From: Saccoglossus kowalevskii
Taxonomy: Eukaryota; Hemichordata; Enteropneusta; Harrimaniidae
Direction: 5' to 3'
Assembly (NCBI RefSeq): GCF_000003605.2
Contig: NW_003145791.1
Span: 144,719 to 171,467 of the forward strand
Length of the DNA: 26,749 nt
Under the pieces are notes generated by a model that did no database searches, was not told where the DNA came from, and saw nothing but the letters and a program-made list of their open reading frames with translations. Of the stretch, positions 9,430-21,900 are shown in pieces. Within the stretch, counting starts at the first letter, position 1; the number at the start of each line of letters is the position of its first letter. A program made the position numbers and the translations under genes.

Positions 9430-10750
9430 AATGGTAACTTTTCTATGAATAATCTCAACTCTTGGGGCCATTATGGGTATGTGCCACCCAAATGGGTAAC
9501 CTTTCTGACAATATATTCTCAACACTTGGGTCCATTATGGGTATGTTACACCCAAATGGATACCTTTTCTACCAATAATCACAACACTTGGGGGTCATTA
9601 TGGGTATGTGCCATCCAAATGGGTAACTTTTCTACCAATATTCTCAACACTTGGGGCCATTATTTGTTTGTGCCACCCAAATGGGTAACCTTTTTGCCAT
9701 TAATCTCAACATTTGACCAAGCCAATATGGGTATGTGCCACCCAAATGGGTAACTCTTCTACCAATAATCTCAACACTTGGGGCCATTATTTGTTTGTGC
9801 CATCCAAATAGGTAACCTGTTGGCCATTAATCTCAACACATGTTCAAGCCAATATGGGTATGTGCCATCCAAATGGGTAATTTTTCTACCAATGTTCTCG
9901 ACACTTGGGGCCATTATTTGTTTGTGCCACCCAAATGGATAACCTTTTGGCCATTAATCTCAACATTTGGCCAAGCCATTATGGGTATGTGCCATCCAAA
10001 TGGGTAACTTTTCTACCAATATTCTCAACATTTGACCAAGTCATTATGGGTATGTGCCATCCAAATGGGTAACTTTTCTACCAAAAATCTCAACACTTGG
10101 GGCCATTTTTTGTTTATGCCATCCAAATGGGTAACCTGTTGGCCATTAATCTTAACATTTGGTCAAGCCAATATGGGCATGTGCCACCCAAATGGGTAAC
10201 TTTTCAACCAATAATCTCAAAACATGGCCAAGCCAATATAGGCATGTGCCACCAAATGGGTAACTTTTCAACCAATAATCTTAACACTTGTTCCAGCCAA
10301 TATGGGCATGTGCCACCCAATTGGGTAACTTTTCTACCAATAATCTCAACACTTGGGGCCATTATTGGTTTGTGCCACCCAAATGGGTAACCTTTTTGCC
10401 ATTAATCTAAACACTTGGTCCAGCCAATATGGGCATGTGCCACCCAATTGGGTAACTTTTCTACCAATAATCTCAACACTTGGGGCCATTATTGGTTTGT
10501 GCCACCCAAATGGGTAACCTTTTTGCCATTAATCTAAACACTTGGTCCAGCCAATATGGGCATGTGCCATCCAAATGGGTAACTTTTCAACCAATAATCT
10601 AAACAATTGGGGTCAATATGGGTATGTACCCCCCCCCCCAATGGGTAACTTTTGTACAAATAATCTCAACTCTTGGGGCCATTATGGGCATGTGCCACCC
10701 AAATGGGTAACTTTTCTACCAATATTCTCAACACTTTGGTCATGCATTAT
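9430..10750. repeat. Minisatellite of alternating 62- and 65-bp units (127-bp higher-order repeat)
   Basis: About 20 units share the landmark CCCAAATGGGTAAC. Landmark spacings read in order are 61, 64, 63, 62, 65, 62, 65, 62, 65, 65, 62, 65, 64, 65, 62, 65, 62, 65, 66 and 62. The 62-bp type carries CACTTGGGGCCATTAT; the 65-bp type carries TTGGCCAAGCCAATATGGG. Regular alternation yields a 127-bp dimer. A poorer unit may precede the array from about 9370. Both unit lengths are 2 modulo 3, so the open frames inside the array shift register at every unit and are not considered coding. Confidence 0.92.
10292..10568. repeat. Identical 127-bp dimer copies within the minisatellite
   Basis: 10292-10418 and 10419-10545 are identical by eye over 127 bp, and the match continues about 23 bp into a third copy before CCC becomes TCC. 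This block is the youngest part of the array and shows that amplification proceeds in two-unit steps. Confidence 0.85.
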
Positions 10751-12003
10751 AGAGGTACTGGCCGGATCAGGTGATTTTCCCGTCAAAATTCCCTTGGCAT
10801 AATACAGCGACCATCCAACTATGGGACTACGAGTTATCATAAATCAAGTACACAATTTTATAGTATCTGTTGATACAATATCAATTTAGGTGAATGTCAT
10901 ATGAATAAATAATTAAAAACTCGAGCACATAACGAAAAAATATGTTGTGTGATGTACACAACCTGTATTTGTTTAATTTATTTATGTGTGTATTTATGTA
11001 TTTGTTTATTTCAAATTGTTGTTTGTTCATATACATTTTATAACCAATTTGCGAAATGATATCGATTTATTAGTGCATGTCAAAATAAAATGGAGTATGT
11101 CAGCCATACATTGCTTGTAATGCTATACGTGGGTTCGAATTAACCTGGTTCATTCTGCGGTTCAAACACAGGACATCCACCATCTCAAACAGAGCAGAAA
11201 GTGCCAAACATTATACATACCTCTTGGGGATTTGCGCTGCTACAAATTATCTTACCGACACGCCGCCAATTCATAGTGTTGATTAACACACTCCCACACA
11301 CACACACAAAATGCCATCATGGAATTAGCGTCTCTCATTGGAAAGTGTTGTCTGAGATTGTGCGTATTGATTTCAGAGAATTGTGAGTTAACAGTAAATG
11401 TGTGTGTAATTAGCCATGCCATAGCTGTAAATATTGACACTCCCCCTCCGCCAGGTCACATTCTAGCTTGTGTGTATCAACCCCATTCAGAGCCTCGACT
11501 TAGTTTATCTGGTTTATCCCAACATAGACTTAACTTTGAATTTACATTATTTCTAATGGTCCTGCAAACCTTGTTTGAAGATGTCGCTAAGGGTATCCCA
11601 TTCAAATACTGGGTCTTATTTAGGATAGCAAATTATTAGGAAGGTGTTCTCCTCATTTACTTGGGTAAATAGATACCTACGCTTGTTCTCGATTTTCTGC
11701 TAAACATTGGACATAATTCAGACAAAAAACAACCTCCGTTTATCTTTTATGAATGTCTATATAAGAGTGTGCCATTGTTTTGGTATGTATAGGTTTACAA
11801 CTATAAAATGTTATAAGTTCGCAGCAATATTTTCGGAGCTTTATTATTAAAGATACATTTCAGATGTCATGTAATATGGAAATTGTTACAGCACTGTTTT
11901 TAAAATGCCGAAAGGTTTGGCTGCTTTACATGTAACAGTATAATTGAAATATTACAGTAATAACTGTACTCAGTTCACTTGTAAACTGTTTTCAAGTAAT
12001 TAT
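10751..12003. other. Intergenic sequence, nothing recognised
   Basis: AT-rich, with a short CA repeat near 11288-11309. Overlapping short frames at 11201-11639 on both strands lack domains. No RNA gene is supported. Confidence 0.5.
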
Positions 12004-12540
12004 CATTTCTTTATATGGCTATTTAATTTATTCCTTCTCAAAGTAATAAAATATTCTAATGTTTGAATATGCTGTACATATTTTTTGTATCCAATAAAAT
12101 CAGGAATTTGTTTCTTTGTCCGAGATATATAAATAAAAAATTAGTCAAGCAAGTTTTCTGTTCGTTTCCAAGGATAGTTTGTGCTGCATAGAGGGCAGTA
12201 TGTAAACCAAGTTTCCTTCCTTCCCCTTAAGGTAAAAAACATTCCAAAAATTCTTCAATATAACTACAATTACAAAAAATAAAAATTAATGTTTCAGCTT
12301 CAGAATTACCAAATGTACATTTTTCTGATTCAACTCTAGGGGGCGTCCGTTTACACAACACAATATTTGTTGGTAAAATATTATGTAAAATTTTAAATTG
12401 AAATTCGAAATTTGTTGTCAATAGTGGCTCCCAGCAATCTATGTCTACATTCAGCAAGTTAACAAAAACAATTTCTGATCTGAGAGTAATATAATTATAA
12501 TCCACAAATTGACAGTAGATTTGGATATATTCCTTGTATT
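12004..12540 (-). mobile_element. Decayed LINE (non-LTR retrotransposon) 3' fragment
   Basis: On the minus strand the frame 12505-12227 reads FKILHNILPTNIVLCK followed by a CTF...ETLIFIFCNCSYIEEF stretch. This is the hallmark C-terminal zinc-binding region after the reverse transcriptase of L1/Tx1-like LINEs. The usual Cys-x-x-Cys-His-Cys pattern is broken: the second Cys reads Gly, and the His position is replaced. A further tail, RTKKQIPDFIGYKKYVQHIQ, follows near 12010-12140 in a different frame, ending in a stop at 12004-12006. So the copy is 5'-truncated, frameshifted and inactive. No reverse transcriptase core is present. Confidence 0.72.
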
Positions 12541-13112
12541 ACAATCATTAATATTTAATGCTAGTAGTACCAATGTTGTAAAGTCGTTCTTCTGTTATTA
12601 TTAATGTTTGTATTTTCTTTCACCTCAACTGGTGGTGCATGTATTAAACCAAACTATTGTAAAACATATATACTTGAAACACCCTTTTCCTGAATTTCTT
12701 CCCATTATAATAGACGACCAATGTTTCTATTCTCTGTGAATGGAGCAATAACATATCTTAACGATGGGAAATATCCTATAAGTTGATAGAATAAGAACTG
12801 AAACGCTTAAAACGTGAAGACAGATCATGAGATCACCAATTTGTTCGATTGGTCAATTTCAAAATCGTTGCAGTACAAAAAGCATCTTATTTTCTACAAG
12901 TGCGATATACCTGACCGAGATATATTGCGAGGAATTACCCTCCTTATAGACTGACAGATAATTTTACTAAAACCAAGATAACAACAATTTAATCCAGTTT
13001 GCAAAATATATCACCAATGCTCCATTATGATTAGTGAAGAACTGGTAACTGGCACAACAGCTGTCTTTTAAAATTTGTTTATTCTAGAGCTGTTCATTTA
13101 TCATTTTGGTAT
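12541..13112. other. Intergenic sequence, nothing recognised
   Basis: AT-rich stretch between the LINE fragment and the TTAA element. No coding, RNA or repeat signal is supported on either strand. Confidence 0.5.
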
Positions 13113-13414
13113 TTAAATGGCGGAAGTCGTCGCGCTGCGCATGTGCGACATTTGTGTTGATTTGGATTTTCCCACAATCCAATGCCCTCTTCTAATTGAA
13201 ATCACAAGTATGAGGTTTGATCTGGGAGCGACTTGCACCAATTACCGCTGGTCACTCCTTTGATATCTTCCAATCACCTGAAAAGTTCTAATTAAAGCTT
13301 GGTAACGTCTCATTTTGTACTTGTTGATCTGCACAACAGGCAAAGTCGCAATCTTTGTTTATATGAGACCCATATATCTCGCACATGCGTGGCGCGACGA
13401 CTACCGCCCTTTAA
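13113..13414. mobile_element. 302-bp TTAA-flanked MITE with GC-rich termini
   Basis: TTAA lies at 13113-13116 and 13411-13414. Terminal inverted repeats of about 32 bp read ATGGCGGAAGTCGTCGCGC on the left and, reverse-complemented, AGGGCGGTAGTCGTCGCGC on the right; each then continues into CGCATGTGCGA. The interior is non-coding. The TTAA target and RGGGC-like end are compatible with Kolobok or piggyBac non-autonomous elements. The termini are strikingly GC- and CpG-rich against the AT-rich surroundings and contain NRF1-like TGCGCATGTGCG at 13136-13147. Confidence 0.75.
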
Positions 13415-16400
13415 ATGTTTGTAAAAATAAGTTTGTTATTGTTAATAAGATGCAAACTGTATTTACGTGAATTAATGTGTAAATCGGGATACTAGAGATT
13501 ACATTTTATTTTATTATTTACAAAATAAATGAACTTATATAAACTATTCTGTCCTGGCTGTCGATTTGCGGATTTATTTTCCCAAAGTACAGATGAAACA
13601 TCGTCGTACCTATCTTTTATCTAGAAAGTATGAAGCATTCATACTCCACAGATTGTGACAAAGAGAAAGAAATGCCCCTAGTCTCCGTGGAAACAGGAAA
13701 AGCGGGTATATGCGATAATGATAACCACCAGTATCCAGTCTCGCTTCAGTCGCTTCCGTTGAAGGTCATTGTACTATCCTATACTTAGTAACATTCACCT
13801 TCAAACTTGACATGTTATTTACGTAGCTTTAACATAAGGTGAGATCTGTCGTCGACCGCTACTGTCAAGGTAATAACCAATCAGTTAGTAGTACATCACA
13901 ATTCGAAAAGCCCGGAATTCAAAATATTCATTCACCAGTCACCAGATAGTGAGTGTGGTACTGAAGAGCCAAAAAATTACTGTAAAATAACGACGAATTG
14001 CCAGAATATCATAACAAAAAACTAATAGGAACTAACTACGACTAATAAGACAATCCTTCCAGGCAATGGATTCCACCGATTTCTGTTCATACCCATATAT
14101 CTTACACTACCCATATGAAATATCATACTATGTTTTTATGAAGGCATGGATTTGTTTTATCTAAATATTTATAAATATTTTATAAAATTCAAATGATGGT
14201 TGAAAACCACTTGACCAACCACCACGTGATTGGAATGTATGGCCGTAAATCACCCAATAGGGAAGCCAACAAACACTCATTGGTAAATAGTCATTACCAA
14301 ATGGCTTCTACATCCAATGAAAGCGTTTTCTTTGGTTTTACATGAAGCGCAATAATCTTTATGGGTTAGTATTTCATAAATGTCCATTACACATCCATGG
14401 TTTTATGAAATACGTAGTATTCCATTATAAGATCACATCCAGAACAAAACTTACTATCGAAACTACATGTATACTTAAGTTTGACATGCTTTGTCGCCAA
14501 CGCTGATATGAGCATCGCCAATAATTTCAAATTCTACACACTCTGTATATAAAGGATAATTCTGAACGCTGATTTTATTATTCGTGGAATAAAATAAAAA
14601 AAACTAAAAAAAAACAGAAAAACGATGTATAGCCTAACATTTATAGGACGTTCCACTCACCGCGAGTTGGGACGAGCAACTTTCGATGTGCTGGCAAGTC
14701 ACGTGTCAAGGATTTGCAATATACTCTTCTACCCACACATCTATTTAAAGGTGTTGACGCGCCATTTGCGATAGAAATTCCAAGACAATCAGATTCCACC
14801 TATAGGTTTCACGCCACAATTACATATATTAGTTTCACTATTCCTTCCTTTCAGTGAGTAACCTTATCTAAGTCAGCAGAATTTTGCTCAGCAAACCACT
14901 AGGAATTCTTGTCGTGGCAAGATTTGTCCTTTTAACTCAATTGGCGTGGGTGGAAGTCTAATATAATAATATTAATTTAAAAATCAGTGAGCGTAGCATT
15001 GATATACGTATACCACTCTATTAAAAACGTGTAAACAAAACGTTCTGAATACATGTATACGTGAAAATATTCCCCGCCATGGTCAACCCATATTCTGTCC
15101 CGAGAGAACATTATTCTCATCATGTACGAGGATAAGAATTTCTTATGTGATTTAGTGAGTAAAATTGTGTTCACCGGATTTGCTCGCCATCTTCTCAGGC
15201 TGCTCATTCCTTATTAATAAAGCCCCAGGCGTACATTCAGAGTGGTTGCTGTGCCACGCCCAAGCGCAATAATACACGCTCCAACGCCGAGAATGTCACA
15301 TGGTCTATCCACACTGATTGATTCAGTTAGATTAAATTTTAGGCTATCTATGTATAACGTTATGATATTCATTAGAGTTCAATGAACTAGAAATTTTAAA
15401 ATTTAACTAATAATTTAGGAACATTTGTGGTACCACATTTCATGAATTTCGAACCCCATCCACATCAATCTATGAAATTGTAACAACTCTACATATTCAA
15501 AGTTTGTTTTTCTTATATTTGTATTCGACATTGATTATTTCATTAACCGTGAACTAAAAACGACATACGTTAGTCCATGAGCTGAAGGGGCCTACCATGC
15601 ACCTCACTAACCCTTACAGACATAACATTTTAGGATCAAATTTCTGTGTTCAACAAAAAACAAGTTCACGTTCACTATTTTGTGATACTTTCTAATTTGC
15701 ATAACTTGATCAAAATCAAATATATTTAAAAATTAATTCAAAACACTAAAAATAATCAAATATATCAAACTAGTGTCTCGATGTGTATAATTTAACTAAA
15801 TAAAACATGACATTATTCGGATTTTAATGACCAAAATCACGATTTTTCGAGAGAAAAAATACCTTTTATCCAGCAGTTTTGATAATAATAAACACAATTT
15901 GAGTTAAACAGAGCATTTCATTGTGGATTATAAAACTCAGAATACAAATTGCAATATTCTTTGTGAAGATATTTCAATAAAATTAATTTTGCACCCCCAT
16001 GTCAGCATTTGATATTTGGCATTTCTAATATTCTTTCAAATTCAAATACTAAATTATAACCAAATGTCTATATGTGGTGTACTATATGTAAAATGTGACT
16101 AAATTATCAAACCTGACATTGATCCGTATATTATATATATATATATTTTTATTATCTTGAATTTAATTTACCCCGATTTTTTTTCTTCAAAGTAAGCTTT
16201 TAGTCTGGTTGCCAGTGTGCTATATAACAATCCCTATATGCCGTTACATGTAACGGACTATGTCCGACACACTATACGAATTCACCTACTCGAGACACTG
16301 GGCGTTTTGATTTCATTTTGGTAGGGTTAACCCTGGGGCTATTAAGCGTCTACCTCTTTTAAACAATGACTCGGATAATGATTCCCAACTTCACGAATTT

Positions 16401-17000
16401 CTTCAAATCAGCGAATATGAAATCTAGCAAAAATTCTTTGTGTACATAGATTATTTTAGTGTTTACAAGTTCAGAACGGAAACTTGAAAAGAGGTCCCAA
16501 ATAACTTTTAGGGTGATCCGACCACCTTTATTTATTATATAACTGTGCATGTATCTCATCCTCATTTCTACACAGTGACATTTCATCATAAATGAAGAGA
16601 TAACAATGGCATCGCAATATTCTAAAACTTGACTAGGGTGTAAGGCGTAGTGCGTGGTGAATTATGCAATATGCAAGTTACTTGGTTGCGATGTGCCATT
16701 CTTGGAACATAAATTTGCGCTTTGAATTTCTGCGCATGAGCGTAGTTGATTTATAACCGCTAGATTATCAGAAGTGGCACACTTTGAAGAAGTTTGCAAT
16801 TGTTGCACATATCATGACCACAGCCCTGCAAACAGGACGCCACTTTAGATAATATGATGCAGACTGAGATTATAGTATTATGTTTATTGCTACCTAAACT
16901 TTAATTTATGCGCATCACCCCTATGTACAAATGGAATATTCGGAAATTATTCAAGCAACCTTTGACCCTCGTGAAAATTTCAAAATCGATGATCAATGCA
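13415..17000. other. Intergenic sequence upstream of SYDE gene
   Basis: About 3.6 kb without a recognised coding frame. Minus-strand frames at 14977-15207 and 16359-16589 have no domain. A small hairpin lies at 14369-14413. A somewhat GC-richer patch at 14640-15300 has a CACGTG E-box near 14700 and a TATTTAAAG TATA-like word near 14742, so an upstream promoter or untranslated exon of the SYDE gene is possible but unproven. A TA run occurs near 16132-16146. Confidence 0.45.
14369..14413. repeat. Short inverted repeat (hairpin)
   Basis: GTATTTCATAAA at 14369-14380 is complementary to TTTATGAAATAC at 14402-14413, with a further CCAT/ATGG pairing in the loop arms. The 12-bp perfect stem is AT-rich. 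No function is evident. Confidence 0.6.
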
Positions 17001-17230
17001 GCTGCTTGCAGACACTGTAAAATTACTGCCAAATGTAAGGGTTATTGAGCAGTCGGCGGGTTTCCGCTGAAAATTTTGTGAAGCTAACCGTTAAGGGTAA
17101 GTTTTTACCAAATTGTTGACGAAAGAAGGGCTATTGAAAGCGATCGTTTCTCCCGGAAAGAAAAAAAACATAGACAAGGGCCTGAGCGCGAACACAACAT
17201 CGATGTCAGTGTCAGTGGGCCGAACAAAAA
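17001..17230 (+). promoter_or_regulatory. Probable proximal promoter / 5' UTR of SYDE gene
   Basis: Sequence immediately upstream of the start codon is richer in CpG than its surroundings (GTCGGCGGG, AAGCGATCG, GAGCGCGAAC). An in-frame TGA at 17183-17185 shows the coding frame does not extend upstream. An AAGGGTAAGT at about 17093 could be a donor of an untranslated exon. The transcription start is not determined. Confidence 0.4.
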
Positions 17231-18926
17231 ATGGAGAGTACGACTTCGAGTGATGATGTCTCGACTTCAAATGATGGGCACAGACACTATCAGTATGAAC
17301 CGTTGGATCATCACGTACTTCAAGTAAAGCGGGTCGCCGGGATCTCGAGCGAAATTGTCAAACAGATTCAAGCCACGGAAGAAATAATATCGAACATGGA
17401 TCGGGATGATTCGGATAGCTTATCTGGCAGCTCCGTTAGCACGGTGACGGTTGAAGGGAAACAAGTAAAATCGTGCGTGATTCAGGAGCGAGAATTGCAG
17501 GGCGGTGCATGTTGTCTGCGGACGGTGGAAATTCACAAAATACCCGGCGAGACTCTGGGCATCTATATTATGGAAGGTGATGGATTTGATAAAAAAGACG
17601 GGATTTTTATTTCAAGGCTTACTCTTGGAAGTGTCTGCGATCAAAACGGCCTGCTTCAAATCGGGGATGAAATACTATCGGTGAATAACGTTGATGTCAC
17701 ACGAATGAACCTCGACGAAGTCTGCCATGTTATGAAAATACCTTCACGACTGTTGATTACCGTAAAAACAAAACAAATAGAAACGTATAAGCGATATTCT
17801 CGCCCTGTCGACAGATCACGGGAAGAGCTGCGGCACAGTGACGATGATGTAGTCTCATTGATGGCACAGAGATACTTGCGTTCAAAATCAGACGAGCCAC
17901 CCCCTCGGCCGTCGACTGCGCCCAGTTCTACCTATGACTATTACCGTCGTAGCAACGACAGTGATTACATGCACTTATCAAAATCACGAAATCAACGGTA
18001 CAGCAACGACTGTGGTATGGGAGGGATGGAACATTGCTCAGATTCGAGAGAACGAGTGATGAGTCAAGCTGATGACAGCTCTTTGAGTCGAAGTTGGGAA
18101 TCATCATCCGAGTCATTGTCTAGAAGAGGTAGGAACTCACTAGAGAGAATGCTTAATAGCCCCAGGGGTAGCCCTACCAAAATGAAATTTGACGTCCCTA
18201 AACCCCCAGAAGTGGTGATCAGTTCGGAGGAGCACCCAATTCCACAAACAAACAATCGGCCGAAACTGCCTCCAGTCAGACCAACAACCAGACCCAAGTC
18301 ATCTAGTGATGTGTTTGACAATGAAACCAAATTTATTGATGATGATGATGTTGACATATCAGTCAGGCGAAGAGAACGTAAAAAGGGTCCTAGATATTCT
18401 CAGCTTAGCCCCAGTATGGGTCTCAGGTCACCTACAACGAGTACGGTCTCCAGCGATTATGATGCACTGACCAGTCCAAGATATATCAGGAAAGGTGTTA
18501 GTATTTCAGGCTACTCCTGGGATGATTCACTGCCAGAATTAACAGGGTCATCTCGTCAGTCACGCAGGGAAGAATATGAGAGACCCAAGTCTGCACAGAC
18601 ACGTTCAGCTTCAACGTCCAATTCACCGGCCAGTTCACTGTCAAAGGAGAAACCTAAACGACAAGTGCGAAAGTACATGGGTAGTAAATCCGATGTATCA
18701 CCATTAAGGAAATCTCGTGGTAAAATGGATTGTGATTCCAGTTCTGTGAACCCGGCTCGGATTCTTTGGCAGCGACTTCATTGGTCCAAAGGAGATTCCA
18801 AACCTGTTGCCGTAGCAACTGATTTTCAAGATACAGGGTTGCCGGAGTTAGGCCAGGGCTCTGGGAGTATGCAATATGAAGAACTATTACTCTCTCCCAG
18901 GGAACTGAAGCCAGACACAATGCGAG
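17231..18926 (+). CDS. SYD-1 / RhoGAP100F-like (SYDE) protein, first coding exon with PDZ domain; partial
   Basis: Encodes 565 residues plus one base; the frame continues to 18943 only by reading through a consensus donor, CGAG|GTAAGT, at 18927. The ATG follows AAAAAA and is followed by G. A PDZ domain spans about residues 97-182: RTVEIHKIPGETLGIYI contains the carboxylate-binding loop (LGIYI, 109-113), then DGIFISRL, a GLLQIGDEILSVN core, and a final beta strand LLITVK. The rest is Ser/Pro/Arg-rich and probably disordered, with proline motifs (PPPRPSTAP, KLPPVRPTTRP) and many SP sites. PDZ type and position match invertebrate SYD-1/RhoGAP100F, presynaptic organisers with C2 and RhoGAP domains downstream; those domains are not in this window. 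Other PDZ scaffolds are possible but fit less well. Confidence 0.75.
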
Positions 18927-21900
18927 GTAAGTACAACCTTTAATAATCTATCCAGCCCATCCAATTAGACAATATTATTCTGTCAGATATCTTCTACTGT
19001 TGCAGCCTTTCTGATTCTTATGTCTACTCCATTGAATTGATACGTAAATCCAGAAAAAATAAAAAAATTAATTGAAATATTTAGGAGTGGTTACCTTGAA
19101 GAGAAGAGAAGAGATGAGAGTACTTACTGTAGTATACTGTACTGTAGATATTCATTAGTGACTCTTTCCATCTGTGGGGTCCTTATAAGGCGTATTGCAT
19201 TTTATTAACTCATTTCACCCCAAGTGACTTGAGCCAGACATCCAAATTCAGTTGCTCTCTCTAACTACATTAAAAATCATCCAATTGGTGCCTGTCATGA
19301 AAAAAACATATCATCTGTGACGGAGCTATCAAGAAAAGAATCCAATGAAGTCCTGAAGTACGTTTCATCACCCTAACAGCTTGGTATCTTGACTCTTGCA
19401 AAGCAAAGATAAAAAATAATGTTTTTTTGATTAACTACTCAGTAAACTATTGTAGAGAATGTTTTGCAATGTACGAGAGTCGTTGAAATGAAACTCATTC
19501 TTGTCTAAATAGTTATGATAATAATGTTATTGATTTGGCAATTGGATTATGTTAAAATATATTATTTTTAGCAGCATTGAGATTCCAGCTAACACACTGT
19601 CATTGCGATATATTATGACAGTCAGTCACAACTTCTGTGACAGCTTTTCTATGAATCTTTCAATTTTGTTATCAACCGTCAATCCTGTATTTTTAAAAAT
19701 AATTTGTAACCGTAGCATCAAGCTATTTTTCTGTATTTGGGCAACTGCAATTTACTGTTTTAAAATTATTTTTTAAAAATCAGTTTTAGTTGAGTGATGC
19801 TGTTACTTTTTATTATTTAAATTTTGCGTGTATGTTTTTTCATTTAAATGAAAAAACGATATTATAATAATGAAAGACAGGATTGGGGTGGGTGGAATAA
19901 ATCTGTCTTTATGTGTTGGAAAATATTGAGATTTAACAGAAAGTATTGAGATAAAATCACTGTTCCACTGAATCAAGCTTTCCTACTGGAAGGTTAATGT
20001 TTGTGATTGCTGTTAGCATCTTTGAATTTACATGAATATATAAATATTTAATCCACCTTTTATCTAAAATACTGTTCTCATCACATAAAAATCATTAATT
20101 TTTAACTTATTAGTTTTAGTATATTGATAGCTTAGAATGCATGATTTCTGCGTAAACTTTGCAGTCCATGACATCTGAGTCGTTGGAGAATGTTAGAACA
20201 CCATAATTTATTAATGTTCAAAAAGCCAATGCAATTTCCTTTTTCAAGTAAAATGCTGTATCAACTGCTTATTCGTCCTGGATAAGACATTATCATTAAA
20301 CGTTTATGCACATAATTGTGGTGCTGTCTGTTAAAATTGTTGTTCAATAGAAGTGCGACTGAAAGACTGTTCAGTATTAAAATCAAAGGGAATCTGACCT
20401 TGTTTCTTATGATCTACCCCTTCCTTCCCTATTAAATTTGGTATAACCTGATGTTTCTGTTGATGGGTTCTACTATGTTCAGAGAGGAGGGAGGAGGTAC
20501 AAAGGAGGGTGAGAGGAGAAGGTTGCTGTGTAACAGATGTGTGTGATTGCCCTGTACCCTCCATCTCCCTTGTGACCCCACCCTCCTAGTCTAGTCAGTG
20601 ACTTGGTATAGCCCAATTGTTTTTCTTTAGCTTTGGTTGACTGGGAATAAATTAGTGTTTTTTGTCATGTTTGTGTGTTAAAAAAGAATATATATAAATA
20701 TATACTCATGATGAAAAAATGAGCATGATCTCGTAAAATTACTTTTAATTAAATGAATTTTTCATGATTTTTTGAAAAGTAATACCCTGTATGCATTTGG
20801 CACAAATACCAAATTAATACGAATAATTAAAATATTTGTGCATTATTTTCTCATTAATTTCATACCTCTATCTTTAAACAAATTAAGAATCAAATTGTAT
20901 TTTGTACAAGATGAAAATAAAATGCTAATTTCCTGATATTCTTCCTTGAAAATGGCGACCTTCACACACTACCTGTAGAGCTTGTTCTATTTTAAGCTCT
21001 CGGTGAATATGTTTCCTGATGATGAGAAGCAAGGGCAAAGAAAAAAAAAATCAAGTATAGGCAACCATTGTAATAATTTCCCCTTCCGATGGAAGCATGA
21101 ATTCAAATATTTTATCTGTCATTTTTTTCCTGCAGTTTGTTCTCTGTGAATCTCAATACATGTACATGCGGAGAAAGCTTTCATGTTGAAATAAGCTATT
21201 ATTGCATGAATGGTCAGTGATAATAATTAACACGCAACTCAAATTTATGACAACTATTTATGTGTAGTATTCTAATCACAAAATTTAAGAATAAAAAAAA
21301 ATGCTGTTTATGTTAATAATATACCTCTCAGCAAGGTGGTCTTGAATCTCTAAACTGCATATATTTATCTGTTTATTTATACATTTATATTTTTTTTTTG
21401 GTTGTTAAAAAATTACATCTTAGGGTCAGCATTATTTTTTTATTATTATTTTTTTGTGGGGATTTATTTTAAGGAGGGATTATTCTTCTGAACACTATTT
21501 ATTTCAACTCTGCGAGAACCCTGGTATGAATTCTGTCCTTGTCTTTGAATTGGATTGTACCATTCATAATTCTGGGGAAGTAGGTGGTAAGGATAGAGGG
21601 GGTCACAGTGTAAATTTGTTTTATAATTACATATTGTCATTTGTGGACATCTTTTATGCTATAGTATCGAGAAAATATAGTGTACAGTTGATCCCGGATG
21701 GATTGTACAAGATATTATTTTTATATATTGCTGTAAATTACAGAAATCTATTATCACAGGATTAAATTTCTTCCCACAATAGTGAATTTAGCTAGTCTGA
21801 TGTGAAGCAAACTGATGAAATGTGAAAAATATTGAAAATAAACAAATTGTAGGAAGAATAAAGTACTCGGTAGTTCAAACACAACTGAAATGGCAACGAT

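Noticed and set aside
9445-10802. Three consecutive open frames with repeated VPPKWVTF / IQMGNFSTN motifs, looking like a repeat protein
   Set aside because: They are translations of the minisatellite. Units of 62 and 65 bp are not multiples of three, so the motif changes with each register shift, and there is no start context, splice structure or conserved flank.
11120-11165. GGTTCGAAT resembling a tRNA B box
   Set aside because: The flanking bases do not form a T-arm stem, and no A box or acceptor stem is present at suitable distance.
18064-18357. 97-codon minus-strand frame rich in Ser/Leu
   Set aside because: Antisense shadow of the low-complexity Ser-rich linker of the SYDE exon.
18959-19051. 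Acceptor-like CTACTGTTGCAG shortly after SYDE exon 1
   Set aside because: Continuing in phase 1 reaches a TGA within about 12 codons, with no donor before it.
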